Positions 8,583-16,983 of a stretch of 64,000 nucleotides of DNA are shown here, in pieces. Each line of letters starts with the position of its first letter. Within the stretch, counting starts at the first letter, position 1. The stretch lies in contig NZ_JAAGOX010000011.1 in assembly GCF_010500245.1 (NCBI RefSeq), positions 434,001 through 498,000 of the forward strand, read 5' to 3'. The stretch comes from Ruegeria sp. PrR005. Lineage in GTDB: Bacteria > Pseudomonadota > Alphaproteobacteria > Rhodobacterales > Rhodobacteraceae. The notes beneath the pieces are model-generated. The model saw only the letters and a list, made by a program, of their open reading frames with translations, was not told the DNA's origin and made no database searches. The position numbers and the translations under genes were made by a program.

Positions 8583-10322
8583 ATGGGTTACGGAAGATGG
8601 AACTGGCACGGTGGCCAGAGCGGCTGGGGCACCAACAGCTATTATAACGGCGGGATCGAGGGGCAGGGATTCTCGTCCTGGTACGACTCGCATATGGGTG
8701 GCCGCTATTCGTTTTCACGCTGGCAGAGCAAGGATGACGAAGAGCACGACGGCTCTGGCGGCACCAAGGGCTCCGGCGGCACCAAGGGTTCCGGCGGCAC
8801 CAAGGGCTCCGGCGGCACCAAGGGTTCCGGTGGCACCAAGGGCTCCGGTGGCACCAAGGGCTCCGGTGGCACCAAGGGCTCCGGTGGCACCAAGGGCTCC
8901 GGTGGCACCAAGGGCTCCGGTGGCACCAAGGGCTCCGGCGGCACCAAGGGCTCCGGTGGCACCAAGGGCTCCGGTGGCACCAAGGGCTCTGGCGGCACCA
9001 AGGGCTCCGGTGGCACCAAGGGATCTGGCGGTACCAAGGGATGCGGCGGCACAAAGGGTTCCGGTGACGGCGGTACGCCGACCGATGGCAAGATCTCCAC
9101 ATCCTTCCAGGTTGGCGAAGACGGTCAGGTCACGGTCGAGGTCTCGCAACTGGCCAGCGGAGAGCTGTTCTTCCGCCTCTCACCCACGACCTTTGACGGC
9201 ACCGAACCCGATCTCGACGGCTTCTTCTTCAATATGGCCGACGATGCCGCGGTTTCCGGCCTCAACTTCCACCCCTCCGACAACCAGGGCCAGGTGACCG
9301 GTCATCAGGGCCTGGCCAACGGGGTCAACGGCCTGGCCAACGGGTTCAATACCGGCGCCAATTTCGATGGCGCGTTCCAGTTCGGAACCGGCGCGGATTC
9401 CAGCACCGGCGGCGCGGTACACGACGTGAACTTCACCCTGTGGTCGAACAACGGCCCGCTCACCTTGCAGGACATCGACCTGAGCAGCATTTCGGTCGCG
9501 GTCAACACCGACGGGGCCAACCCCGAGCTGCTGACCCGCGCCGACGCGCTGAACGCGGCCGCCAGCGGCACCGACTCCTATCACAACGGCGGGGTCGAGG
9601 GAGGCTGCTTCGACGACTGGTATCAGCACACCCTGGCGGGAACCCAAACCGACCCGAACGGCTCCGGTGGCACCAAAGGCTCTGGCGGGACCAAGGGGTC
9701 CGGCGGAACCAAAGGTTCCGGTGGAACCAAGGGATCTGGTGGAACCAAGGGCTCCGGTGGCACCAAGGGATCCGGCGGTACCAAGGGCTCCGGTGGAACC
9801 AAGGGATCCGGCGGCACCAAGGGGTCCGGCGGAACCAAAGGTTCCGGTGGAACCAAGGGCTCCGGCGGCACCAAGGGATCCGGCGGCACCAAAGGCTCTG
9901 GCGGCACCAAGGGCTCCGGTGGGACCAAGGGCTCCGGCGGCACCAAGGGCTCCGGCGGTACCAAGGGCTCCGGCGGCACCAAAGGCTCCGGTGGGACCAA
10001 GGGCTCCGGCGGCACCAAGGGCTCCGGCGGCACCAAAGGCTCCGGCGGCACCAAGGGATCCGGCGGCACCAAAGGCTCCGGTGGAACCAAGGGCTCCGAG
10101 ATCGGCTGGGACGCGCCCTCGAACGCCCTGCCCGCCTTTACCGGTGAACCGTCCGATTGTAACGGAGAGGGCGAAACGGTGGTCTATGCCAGTGGCGGCA
10201 CCTCGGGGCAGCACCCGACGCTGAACGACATCTTCGGGCTGATGACCCAGCCGATGGAGGATGACGAGATGCCACCCGAAGACCTGCTGGAAGATCCGGA
10301 AATGGATTTCGAAGCGGTCTGA
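8583..10322 (+). CDS. GSGGTK-hexapeptide repeat protein with two repeat blocks
   Basis: A 579-residue protein of unknown function, started at ATG 8583 ([11 protein letters not shown]). The order is: a short Gly/Trp-rich head; a motif [17 protein letters not shown]; repeat block 1 of 17 hexapeptides; a globular-looking domain (about residues 160-330, [19 protein letters not shown] onward); a second copy of the motif, [17 protein letters not shown]; repeat block 2 of 24 hexapeptides; and an acidic tail ending PEMDFEAV. There is no evident signal peptide or membrane helix. The repeats differ at silent third positions yet keep the protein sequence, so the reading frame is under selection. The basic, flexible repeats may bind an acidic polymer such as the exopolysaccharide. 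A strong terminator follows. Confidence 0.8.
   Translation: MGYGRWNWHGGQSGWGTNSYYNGGIEGQGFSSWYDSHMGGRYSFSRWQSKDDEEHDGSGGTKGSGGTKGSGGTKGSGGTKGSGGTKGSGGTKGSGGTKGSGGTKGSGGTKGSGGTKGSGGTKGSGGTKGSGGTKGSGGTKGSGGTKGSGGTKGCGGTKGSGDGGTPTDGKISTSFQVGEDGQVTVEVSQLASGELFFRLSPTTFDGTEPDLDGFFFNMADDAAVSGLNFHPSDNQGQVTGHQGLANGVNGLANGFNTGANFDGAFQFGTGADSSTGGAVHDVNFTLWSNNGPLTLQDIDLSSISVAVNTDGANPELLTRADALNAAASGTDSYHNGGVEGGCFDDWYQHTLAGTQTDPNGSGGTKGSGGTKGSGGTKGSGGTKGSGGTKGSGGTKGSGGTKGSGGTKGSGGTKGSGGTKGSGGTKGSGGTKGSGGTKGSGGTKGSGGTKGSGGTKGSGGTKGSGGTKGSGGTKGSGGTKGSGGTKGSGGTKGSGGTKGSGGTKGSEIGWDAPSNALPAFTGEPSDCNGEGETVVYASGGTSGQHPTLNDIFGLMTQPMEDDEMPPEDLLEDPEMDFEAV
8751..9056 (+). repeat. 17 in-frame copies of an 18-bp coding repeat (block 1)
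   Basis: Seventeen tandem 18-bp units encode GSGGTK, except the last, which encodes GCGGTK. The length (306 bp) is exactly 17 x 18. Units differ mainly in Ser and Gly third codon positions (ggctccggtggcaccaag against ggctctggcggcaccaag). Confidence 0.95.
9660..10091 (+). repeat. 24 in-frame copies of the same 18-bp coding repeat (block 2)
   Basis: Twenty-four tandem 18-bp units (432 bp) encode GSGGTK without change. This block uses more ggatcc and ggaacc variants than block 1, so the two blocks have expanded separately rather than by one recent copy. Confidence 0.95.
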
Positions 10323-10339
10323 CCCAACCACGCAAACAG

Positions 10340-10370
10340 AAAGGACCGGCCCCGCGCCGGTCCTTTTCGT
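10340..10370 (+). terminator. Intrinsic terminator after the repeat gene
   Basis: AAAGGACCGGC (10340-10350) pairs fully with GCCGGTCCTTT (10356-10366) around a five-base loop, followed by TCGTTT. It lies 18 bases after the stop codon and also sits just beyond the converging thioesterase gene. Confidence 0.85.
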
Positions 10371-10376
10371 TTCCGC

Positions 10377-10895
10377 TCAGTCGCGCCGAATGGCCAGCCG
10401 CGCCCCAACCGCCGGATCGGGCGGCAACGCCCCATGCGCCGCCGCCATCCGCGCAATCCGCGCCTGGGCCCAGTCCGGAAACGGCGCGCCGCGCCCGGTC
10501 TGCTGGCTGACATTCATCAACAGCGCCTCCTGCGTGGCGCACAGGGCATCGTCCCGCTCCGAGAACATCCGGGCGAAATAGATCATCCGCTTGGCATCGT
10601 GATCGAGCAGCCGGAACTCCACCCGGAACCCCTCGCCCTCCAAAAGCTCGCGCCGGAACTGGACATGCGATTGCAGGATGTAAGGCCCGGCCCCCGCGGT
10701 CTCGGCATAGGTCTTGCCGGTGCCCAGATGCTCCTCCAGCATCACGTCCAGCGCCTGATCGAAGGCGACGCCGTAATAGCCCACATTCATGTGACCGTTA
10801 TAGTCGATCCAGTCTGGTCTGACGGTGAAACCGCGCACATCGACCGGCGCGGGATAGGGGCCGTCATGGCCGCTTTGTGGGGTCTCTGCCACCAT
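10377..10895 (-). CDS. Hotdog-fold acyl-CoA thioesterase
   Basis: A 172-residue single hotdog domain, started at ATG 10895 (MVAETPQSGHDG), five bases after the stop of the cyclase gene and preceded by GAGGA. The longer open frame upstream overlaps that gene and is not used. RPDWIDYNGHMNVGYYGVAF carries the catalytic Asp and the NGHMN signature of the 4-hydroxybenzoyl-CoA thioesterase group; a similar RPEWVDYNGHMN motif occurs in betainyl-CoA thioesterases of carnitine breakdown. The reaction is hydrolysis of a short or polar acyl-CoA. The substrate cannot be told from sequence alone; the coupled cyclase-family hydrolase suggests a shared catabolic route. Confidence 0.8.
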   Translation of the reverse strand: MVAETPQSGHDGPYPAPVDVRGFTVRPDWIDYNGHMNVGYYGVAFDQALDVMLEEHLGTGKTYAETAGAGPYILQSHVQFRRELLEGEGFRVEFRLLDHDAKRMIYFARMFSERDDALCATQEALLMNVSQQTGRGAPFPDWAQARIARMAAAHGALPPDPAVGARLAIRRD

Positions 10896-10900
10896 CGCGC

Positions 10901-11677
10901 TCAATCCTCGAAAATCGCCACCGCGCGGGTGAACCCCGCGCTTGCACCTTTGATCTTGAACGGAAAACAGGAAATGGTGAAGCCTGTGGGCGGCAATTGG
11001 TCCAGGTTCGCCAGCTTCTCCATGTGGCAATACCCGATCTCCATCGAGGCGCGGTGCCCCTCCCAGATGATCGAGGCATCGCCGCTTTCGGCATAGGTCC
11101 GCGCGGTCAGGGGAAAGGGCGCGTCCCAGGACCAGGCATCGGTGCCGGTCACCCGCACGCCCCGTTCGGTCAGATAGAGCGTCGCCGCGCGCCCCATGCC
11201 ACAGCCCTTGATCAGGTAATCCGGCTGACCATAGCGCACGCCCGCCGAGGTATTGACCACCACGATATCGAGCGGTTGAAGCACATGCCCGATGCGTTCC
11301 AGCTCGGCCTCGACATCTTCGGCGCTGACGACGTAACCATCCTGGAAGTGACGGAAATCCAGCTTGACCCCGGAGTTGAAGCACCACTCCAGCGGCACTT
11401 CGTCGATGGTGATCGCCCGTTCACCGTTGTTCATCGTCGAGTGGTGATGATAGGGCGCGTCCAGATGGGTGCCGTTATGGGTCGCCACGCTCAGCCGCTC
11501 CACCGCCCAGCCCTCGCCACCCGGCAGATCCTCGCGCTTCAGCCCGGGGAAAAAGGACATCACCTGTTCGGCGGTCTGGTCATGCGTCAGATACTCGATC
11601 TCGGGCAGCATGATCGGCGGGTCGGAAACGATACCTGTTTCCAGCGGGACGGACAGATCGACAAAACGACGGGCCAT
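10901..11677 (-). CDS. Cyclase-family (kynurenine-formamidase-like) metal hydrolase
   Basis: A 258-residue protein of the Cyclase family (PF04199), which includes kynurenine formamidase and isatin hydrolase. The start is ATG 11677 (MARRFVDLSVPLETG), six bases after AAAGGA; a second ATG at 11683 touches that site. THNGTHLDAPYHHHSTM supplies the metal-binding HxGTHxDxPxH motif near residues 72-82, and the family's later conserved parts (VVVNTSAG, GTDAWSWD) are present. It heads a two-gene operon with the thioesterase. Amide or ring hydrolysis is expected, but the substrate is not identifiable. Confidence 0.82.
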   Translation of the reverse strand: MARRFVDLSVPLETGIVSDPPIMLPEIEYLTHDQTAEQVMSFFPGLKREDLPGGEGWAVERLSVATHNGTHLDAPYHHHSTMNNGERAITIDEVPLEWCFNSGVKLDFRHFQDGYVVSAEDVEAELERIGHVLQPLDIVVVNTSAGVRYGQPDYLIKGCGMGRAATLYLTERGVRVTGTDAWSWDAPFPLTARTYAESGDASIIWEGHRASMEIGYCHMEKLANLDQLPPTGFTISCFPFKIKGASAGFTRAVAIFED

Positions 11678-11735
11678 GGACATTCCTTTGCGCAACTTGC
11701 GCAGAGGTTAAAAGCGCCCGCTCGGCCCGGCAAGA

Positions 11736-11846
11736 CGCAAAGGGGGCGCTGCCCCCTCGGCCCTGCGGGCCTCACCCCCGGAGGTATTTTTGACCAGAAA
11801 GAAGCATATGCGCGGTGCTGCTTCTTTCTGGTTCAAAATACTCCGG
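11736..11846. repeat. G/C-rich intergenic repeat with inverted partial copy
   Basis: GCAAAGGGGGCGCTGCCCCC, a CCTGCGGG stretch and CCCGGAGGTATTTTTGACC form one element that recurs at 59275-59341. Here it is followed by an inverted copy of its end: CCAGAAAGAAGCA (11794-11806) pairs with TGCTTCTTTCTGG (11819-11831), and the pairing continues imperfectly outward to CTCCGG. The resulting long hairpin lies between the formate dehydrogenase stop and the cyclase gene and may also end transcription. Similar elements are common between roseobacter genes. Confidence 0.75.
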
Positions 11847-11873
11847 AGCGCGAGGCAGAGCCTCGCAAAAAAC

Positions 11874-14651
11874 CTACTCCGCCGCCAGCGCTTCGGCCTT
11901 CTCGACGCGCACGGCCGAGTACTTGAACTCGGGAATCTTGCCAAACGGGTCGAGCGCCGCATTGGTCAGGATGTTGGCCGCCGCCTCGACATAGGCGAAA
12001 GGCAAGAAGACGTTGTCCTCGGCCACCGCCCGGTCAGCGCGCACCATCACCTGCACCGAGCCGCGCCGTGTGGTCAGCCGGATCATATCGCCCGGCTCGA
12101 CCCCCATGGCGCGCAGCGTGCGCGGGTGCATCGAGCAGTTGGCCTCGGGCTCGACCGCGTCGAGCACCGTGGCGCGCCGGGTCATCGAGCCGGTATGCCA
12201 GTGTTCCAGCTGCCGCCCCGTGATCAGCACAAAGGGATAGTCCGCATCGGGCCGCTCGTCGGGCTCGACGATCTTGGCCGGAGTGAACCGCGCCCGCTTG
12301 TTCGCACGCGGGAAGCCGTCGCCAAAGACGATGGCCTGACCCGGATCCTCAGGGCTGAGCGAGGGATAGGTCACCGCCTCGCCCTCGAGCCGCGCCCAGG
12401 TGATATTGTCCAGCGATTTCATGTTGCGCTTCATCTCGGCAAAAACTTCGCTGGGATGGCTATAGCTCCAGTCAAGCCCAAGACGTTTCGCCAGCTCCAC
12501 CTCGATCCACCAGTCCTCGCGCGCCTCGCCGGGGGGCGTCACGGCGGGGCGGCCCATCTGCACCTGGCGGTTGGTATTGGTCACGGTGCCGGTCTTTTCC
12601 GCCCAGGCGCTGGCAGGCAGGATCACGTCGGCATAGTTCGCCGTTTCCGTCAGGAAGATATCCTGCACCACCAGATGCTCGAGCATCGCCAGCGCGGCGC
12701 GGGCGTGATCCACATCGGGGTCCGACATCGCCGGGTTCTCGCCCAGGATATACATGCCCCTGATGTCGCCATGATGGATCGCATGCATGATCTCGACCAC
12801 GGTCAGCCCCTTCTGGTTCGAGAAGTCGCCCGAGTTCCAGACAGAGGTAAAGGCCGAGCGCACACCGTCATCGGTGACCGACTGGTAATCGGGCAGGAAC
12901 ATCGGGATCAGTCCCGCATCCGAGGCGCCCTGCACGTTGTTCTGGCCGCGCAGCGGGTGCAGGCCCGCGCCGGGCTTGCCCACATTGCCGGTCATCAGCG
13001 CGAGACTGATCAGGCAGCGCGAGTTGTCGGTGCCATGGATATGCTGGCTGACGCCCATACCCCAGAAGATCATGCCCGCCTTGCCCGCGGCGAATGTGCG
13101 CGCCGCTTCACGCAACTCCCCGGCCGGGATGCCGCAGATGGCTTCCATCTTCTCCGGGCTATAATCGGCCAAATGCGCTTTCATCTCTTCCCAGTTCTCG
13201 GTGAACTGGTCGATATAGGCCTGGTCATACAGGCCCTCTTCGACGATCACGCTCATCATCGCGTTCAGCATCGACACGTCCGCGCCGGGCTTGAACTGCA
13301 ACCGGTGGGTGGCGAACTTGCCCATGCCCACGCCGCGCGGGTCGCAGACGATCAGCTTGCCGCCGCGCTTGGTGAACTGCTTGAAATAGGTGGCCGCAAC
13401 CGGGTGGTTCTCGATCGGGTTGCAGCCGATCACGATGGCCACATCCGCATTCTCGATCTCGTTGAAGGTCGCGGTCACCGCGCCCGAGCCCACATTCTCC
13501 AGCAGCGCCGAGACCGAGGAGGCATGGCACAGCCGGGTGCAATGGTCGACATTGTTATGGCCAAAGCCCTGGCGGATCAGCTTCTGGAACAGATAGGCCT
13601 CTTCGTTCGAACATTTGGCGCTGCCGAAACCGGCGACATAGCTGCCCTTCTCGGCGCGCAGATCGGCCAGGCCCTTGGCAGCGAAATCCAGCGCCTCGTC
13701 CCAGCTCGCTTCGCGGAAATGGCTCAGCGGGTTGGCCGGATCGACGTTCAGCCCCTTGGGCGCGCCTTCTCGCCGGATCAGCGGCTTGGTCAGCCGGTGC
13801 GGGTGGTCGATATAGTCGAACCCGAACCGCCCCTTGACGCACAGCCTGTTCTCGTTGGCCGGGCCATCGACGCCGGTCACGTATTTGATCTTGTCGTCCT
13901 TGATCTTGAAACTCAGCTGGCAACCTACACCGCAGAACGGGCAGACGGAGGTGACCTCGCGGTCGTAATCCTTGCTGTCGCCATGCTGATAGCTGTCCAG
14001 CACCGTGGCGGGCATCAGCGCGCCGGTGGGGCAGGCCTGCACGCATTCGCCGCAGGCCACGCAGGTCGAGGCGCCCATCGGGTCATTCTGGTCGAACACC
14101 ACCTGCGCCGTATGCCCGCGCCCGGCCATGCCGATCACGTCGTTGACCTGTACCTCGCGGCAGGCGCGCACGCAGAGATTGCAGTTGATGCAGGCATCGA
14201 GATTGACGCGCATCGCCACATGGCTGTCATCCAGAAGAGGCACATGCGCCGCGTCGCGGGCCGGGAACCGACTGTCGCTGACGCCATTGGCCGCCGCCAT
14301 GTCCCAGAAATGGCTGGAGACGTCATGCGCCACCTCCGGCTGGTCGGCGACCAGCAGCTCGACCACCATCTTGCGCGCCTTCTCGGCGCGGGCGCTGTCG
14401 GTCTTCACCACCATGCCCTCGGCCACCGGTCGGATGCAGGACGCGACGAGCGTCCGCTCGCCCTCGACCTCGACCATGCAGGCGCGGCAGTTGCCGTCCG
14501 GGCGATAGCCGGGACTGGGCTTGTGGCACAGATGCGGAATGACCAGCCCCCGGCCATGCGCGGCCTCCCAGATGGTCAGACCCTCGGGGACCGTCACGTC
14601 CTTGCCGTTCAGATTGAATGTCACCTGCTGGATTGCGTTGCCGTCTGGCAT
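11874..14651 (-). CDS. fdsA: NAD-dependent formate dehydrogenase, molybdenum catalytic subunit
   Basis: A 925-residue cytosolic subunit oxidising formate to CO2 at a bis-MGD molybdenum centre. The start is ATG 14651, eight bases after AGGAG. From the N-terminus: a [2Fe-2S] domain (C42, C55, C58, C72), then two ferredoxin [4Fe-4S] motifs (CINCNLCVRAC at 154-164 and CVACGECVQAC at 197-207). The molybdopterin domain opens with its own cluster (C237, C240, C244, C271). DHCTRLCHASS at 369-378 puts C375-H376 at the position of the metal-ligand Cys/Sec and catalytic His. The modular layout matches Rhodobacter capsulatus FdsA. It is the last gene of an operon with the fused FdsG-FdsB subunit; no fdsC or fdsD accompanies it. 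Confidence 0.93.
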   Translation of the reverse strand: MPDGNAIQQVTFNLNGKDVTVPEGLTIWEAAHGRGLVIPHLCHKPSPGYRPDGNCRACMVEVEGERTLVASCIRPVAEGMVVKTDSARAEKARKMVVELLVADQPEVAHDVSSHFWDMAAANGVSDSRFPARDAAHVPLLDDSHVAMRVNLDACINCNLCVRACREVQVNDVIGMAGRGHTAQVVFDQNDPMGASTCVACGECVQACPTGALMPATVLDSYQHGDSKDYDREVTSVCPFCGVGCQLSFKIKDDKIKYVTGVDGPANENRLCVKGRFGFDYIDHPHRLTKPLIRREGAPKGLNVDPANPLSHFREASWDEALDFAAKGLADLRAEKGSYVAGFGSAKCSNEEAYLFQKLIRQGFGHNNVDHCTRLCHASSVSALLENVGSGAVTATFNEIENADVAIVIGCNPIENHPVAATYFKQFTKRGGKLIVCDPRGVGMGKFATHRLQFKPGADVSMLNAMMSVIVEEGLYDQAYIDQFTENWEEMKAHLADYSPEKMEAICGIPAGELREAARTFAAGKAGMIFWGMGVSQHIHGTDNSRCLISLALMTGNVGKPGAGLHPLRGQNNVQGASDAGLIPMFLPDYQSVTDDGVRSAFTSVWNSGDFSNQKGLTVVEIMHAIHHGDIRGMYILGENPAMSDPDVDHARAALAMLEHLVVQDIFLTETANYADVILPASAWAEKTGTVTNTNRQVQMGRPAVTPPGEAREDWWIEVELAKRLGLDWSYSHPSEVFAEMKRNMKSLDNITWARLEGEAVTYPSLSPEDPGQAIVFGDGFPRANKRARFTPAKIVEPDERPDADYPFVLITGRQLEHWHTGSMTRRATVLDAVEPEANCSMHPRTLRAMGVEPGDMIRLTTRRGSVQVMVRADRAVAEDNVFLPFAYVEAAANILTNAALDPFGKIPEFKYSAVRVEKAEALAAE

Positions 14652-14664
14652 GGGTGAACTCCTG

Positions 14665-15195
14665 TCAATGGCCGGTATGACCTGCATGACCATGGCTGTC
14701 GCCATAGCCGCGCAGGCTGTTATATGTCATTTTCTGGTGCCGGGTCAGAACCGGCCCCAGCGCGAGATGGGCGGACAGATGGGTCTGGCGCAGCTCGGCC
14801 CGCGCCCGTTCGGCCGCGCCCAGCAGCTCGACAAGACTGTCCTCGTCGATCTCGCCACTGGCAAAGGCCGCGTCCAGCGCCGCCTCGGCGGCAATCAGCG
14901 CCTGCCCCTGTTCGACCGCCTGCGCACGCATGGCGTCATAGACCGCCTGCACCTCGTCCTGCTGCGCCTCGCTCAGGCCCAGCTCGTCGGCCAGATCCAG
15001 CACATGGCGCGGCCCCGGCCAGCCGTTCAGCTCGGCAGGTTTGGCCAGGCCCCAGCCCGCGCCCGCGCGCAGCTGCTCCAGGTCCTCGGCGGAAAAGGAG
15101 GTCACCTCCCGCTCCTGCTGACCGGTATAAGGCGCGGTCTGCGCCAGCGCCGGGCCGGCGGCCAGAACCAGCGACAGGAGAACACCGCCGCGCAT
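14665..15195 (-). CDS. Periplasmic Spy/CnrX-like His-rich protein inside the fds operon
   Basis: About 176 residues from ATG 15195 (MRGGVLLSLVLAAGPALAQ), with a clear signal peptide cut after ALA. The mature part is helical and Glu/Ala/Leu-rich, with LGLSEAQQDEVQAVYDAM and LTRHQKMTYNSLRGYG, resembling LTXXQ (Spy/CpxP, CnrX-type) periplasmic proteins that bind metals or unfolded proteins. The end GDSHGHAGHTGH is a His-rich metal-binding tail. Its ATG overlaps the fdsB stop (TGATG) and its own stop lies 13 bases before fdsA, so it is built into the operon although the enzyme is cytosolic. A metal sensor or molybdate/copper-protection role is possible but unproven. Confidence 0.7.
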   Translation of the reverse strand: MRGGVLLSLVLAAGPALAQTAPYTGQQEREVTSFSAEDLEQLRAGAGWGLAKPAELNGWPGPRHVLDLADELGLSEAQQDEVQAVYDAMRAQAVEQGQALIAAEAALDAAFASGEIDEDSLVELLGAAERARAELRQTHLSAHLALGPVLTRHQKMTYNSLRGYGDSHGHAGHTGH

Positions 15196-16898
15196 CAGAT
15201 CTCGTCCGCGAAATGCTTCATCACCAGACGGATCGGGTTCGGCGCCGCCTGCCCCAGCCCGCAGATGCTGGCATCGGCCATCACCTGGCACAGATCCTCC
15301 AGCAGCTCGGTATCCCAGCGCTCGGCCTGCATCAGCTGCACCGCCTTTTCACAGCCCGCCCGGCAGGGCGTGCACTGGCCACAGCTTTCATCCTCGAAGA
15401 ACCGCAGCATGTTCAGCGCCGCGTCGCGCGCGGTGTCCTGATCCGACAGGACCACCACCGCCGCCGAGCCGATAAAGCTGCCCAAGGGCTGCAAGGTGTC
15501 AAAATCGAGCGGGACGTCGTCGATGCGAGAGGGGAGGAGGCCCGACGACGGCCCGCCCGGCTGATACGCCTTGAAGCTGTGGCCCGCAGCCATGCCTCCC
15601 GCCGCATCAATCACGTCCAGAATGGTCGATCCCGCCGGCAGCAGGTAGACGCCGGGTTTCGCCACGCGGCCCGACACCGAATAGCTGCGCAGCCCCTTGC
15701 GACCGTTCTTTTCAACCGAATTCAGGATCTGCGGCCCCTCGCGGCAGATCCGCGCGACCCAGTATAGGGTCTCGACATTGTGGACCAGCGTCGGCCGATC
15801 AAAGATCCCCACCTGCGCCACAAATGGCGGCCGGTGGCGCGGCAGGCCGCGCTTGCCCTCGATCGACTCGATCATCGCGCTTTCTTCGCCGCAGATATAG
15901 GCGCCCGCGCCCCGGCGCAGGTCGATATAGCCCGGCGCCACCAGCCCCGCGCCCTCCAGCGCCGCGATCTCGCGCCGCAGGATCTCCAGCACCGCCGGAT
16001 ACTCGTCGCGCATGTAGATGAAACAGGTCTCGGCCTCGACCGCCCAGGCGGCGATCAGCATGCCTTCGAGGAAGAGATGCGGCGTGCGCTCCAGATAGAA
16101 GCGGTCCTTGAACGTGCCCGGCTCACCCTCGTCGCCGTTCACCGCCAGATAGCGCGGCCCTGCATTGGCCCGCACAAAGCCCCATTTGCGGCCAGAGGGG
16201 AAGCCCGCGCCGCCCAGGCCGCGCAGCCCGGCGGACAGCACGTTTTCCTGCACCGCCTGCCAGTCGCCGTTTGCGCGCAGCGCCTTCAGGCTCTCGTACC
16301 CGCCCTCGGCCACATAGGCGTCGAACGCCTGATAGTCGGGCAGATGCGCGTGGGTATGCCCCGCCGCAATCGCCGCCATCACCTTCTCCGGCGTCGCGTG
16401 GTCGATATGGTTATGGCCGATCTCCAGCACTGGCGCGGTGTCGCAGCGACCCATGCAGGGTGCCCGCAGCACCCGCACCTGGGTCGGGTCCAGCCCATCC
16501 TCCAGCGCCTTTTGCAACTGCTGCGCACCCGCCATCTCGCAGCTCAGCGAATCGCAAACCCGGATGGTCAGCGCGGGCGGCGGCGCCTCGTCTTCCTTGA
16601 CCACGTCGAAATGCGCGTAGAATGTCGCGGTCTCATAGACCTCGGCCTGCCCCACCTTCATCTCATAGGCCAGCGCCGCCAGATGGTCGGCGGACAGGTG
16701 GCCATGGGCATCCTGGATCAGGTGCAGAAACTCGATCAGCAAATCGCGTCGGCGCGGGCGGTCACCCAGCAGGCGCTGCACCTCGGCCAGTGCCTCGTCC
16801 GAATAGATGCGGCCCTTGGGCGTGCGCCGCCCCTTGCCCTTGCCCGATTTCCAGACGCCCTGCCCGTCGCCCGCAGGCTTGCTGTCCAATGGTGCCAT
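15195..16898 (-). CDS. fdsB: Formate dehydrogenase diaphorase subunit, FdsG-FdsB fusion
   Basis: A 567-residue protein joining two subunits that are separate in Rhodobacter capsulatus. Residues about 20-165 are the NuoE/FdsG-like [2Fe-2S] domain with CDSLSC and CMGRC as cluster ligands. The rest is NuoF/FdsB: LRGLGGAGFPSGRKWGF and NGDEGEPGTFKDR bind FMN and NADH, and ESCGQCTPCRAGC holds the [4Fe-4S] cluster. It passes electrons from the FdsA clusters to NAD+. GGAGGGC stands just before ATG 16898. It is the first gene of the fds operon, and an inverted repeat lies in the 85 bp upstream. Confidence 0.93.
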   Translation of the reverse strand: MAPLDSKPAGDGQGVWKSGKGKGRRTPKGRIYSDEALAEVQRLLGDRPRRRDLLIEFLHLIQDAHGHLSADHLAALAYEMKVGQAEVYETATFYAHFDVVKEDEAPPPALTIRVCDSLSCEMAGAQQLQKALEDGLDPTQVRVLRAPCMGRCDTAPVLEIGHNHIDHATPEKVMAAIAAGHTHAHLPDYQAFDAYVAEGGYESLKALRANGDWQAVQENVLSAGLRGLGGAGFPSGRKWGFVRANAGPRYLAVNGDEGEPGTFKDRFYLERTPHLFLEGMLIAAWAVEAETCFIYMRDEYPAVLEILRREIAALEGAGLVAPGYIDLRRGAGAYICGEESAMIESIEGKRGLPRHRPPFVAQVGIFDRPTLVHNVETLYWVARICREGPQILNSVEKNGRKGLRSYSVSGRVAKPGVYLLPAGSTILDVIDAAGGMAAGHSFKAYQPGGPSSGLLPSRIDDVPLDFDTLQPLGSFIGSAAVVVLSDQDTARDAALNMLRFFEDESCGQCTPCRAGCEKAVQLMQAERWDTELLEDLCQVMADASICGLGQAAPNPIRLVMKHFADEI

Positions 16899-16955
16899 GA
16901 TGCCCTCCGATTCAGAGCCCGTGTCTCATCAGCCATGCATATCGTCAAATCGTCA

Positions 16956-16973
16956 TTATCAATCGCACGATAA
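16956..16973 (-). promoter_or_regulatory. Candidate LysR operator of the fds operon
   Basis: TTATC (16956-16960) and GATAA (16969-16973) form an inverted repeat separated by eight bases, 58 bp upstream of the fdsB start. Size and partial dyad fit a LysR-type recognition site, and a LysR gene ends just upstream. No footprint or comparative evidence is available. Confidence 0.4.
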
Positions 16974-16983
16974 CGACACCTTA

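Noticed and set aside
8751-10091. Regular short repeats that could suggest a CRISPR array or minisatellite
   Set aside because: The 18-bp units are head to tail without spacers and keep one reading frame inside a longer gene, so they are coding repeats.
9180-10331. Long minus-strand frames in the repeat gene (poly VPPEPL and LGAAGA products)
   Set aside because: They arise because an 18-bp repeat is open in all frames. Variation between units is silent only in the plus-strand GSGGTK frame.
11790-14657. A 955-codon open frame on the plus strand
   Set aside because: It lies opposite the formate dehydrogenase gene, whose cluster and active-site motifs are unmistakable. The product is a His/Arg/Ala-rich sequence typical of antisense frames in high-GC DNA.
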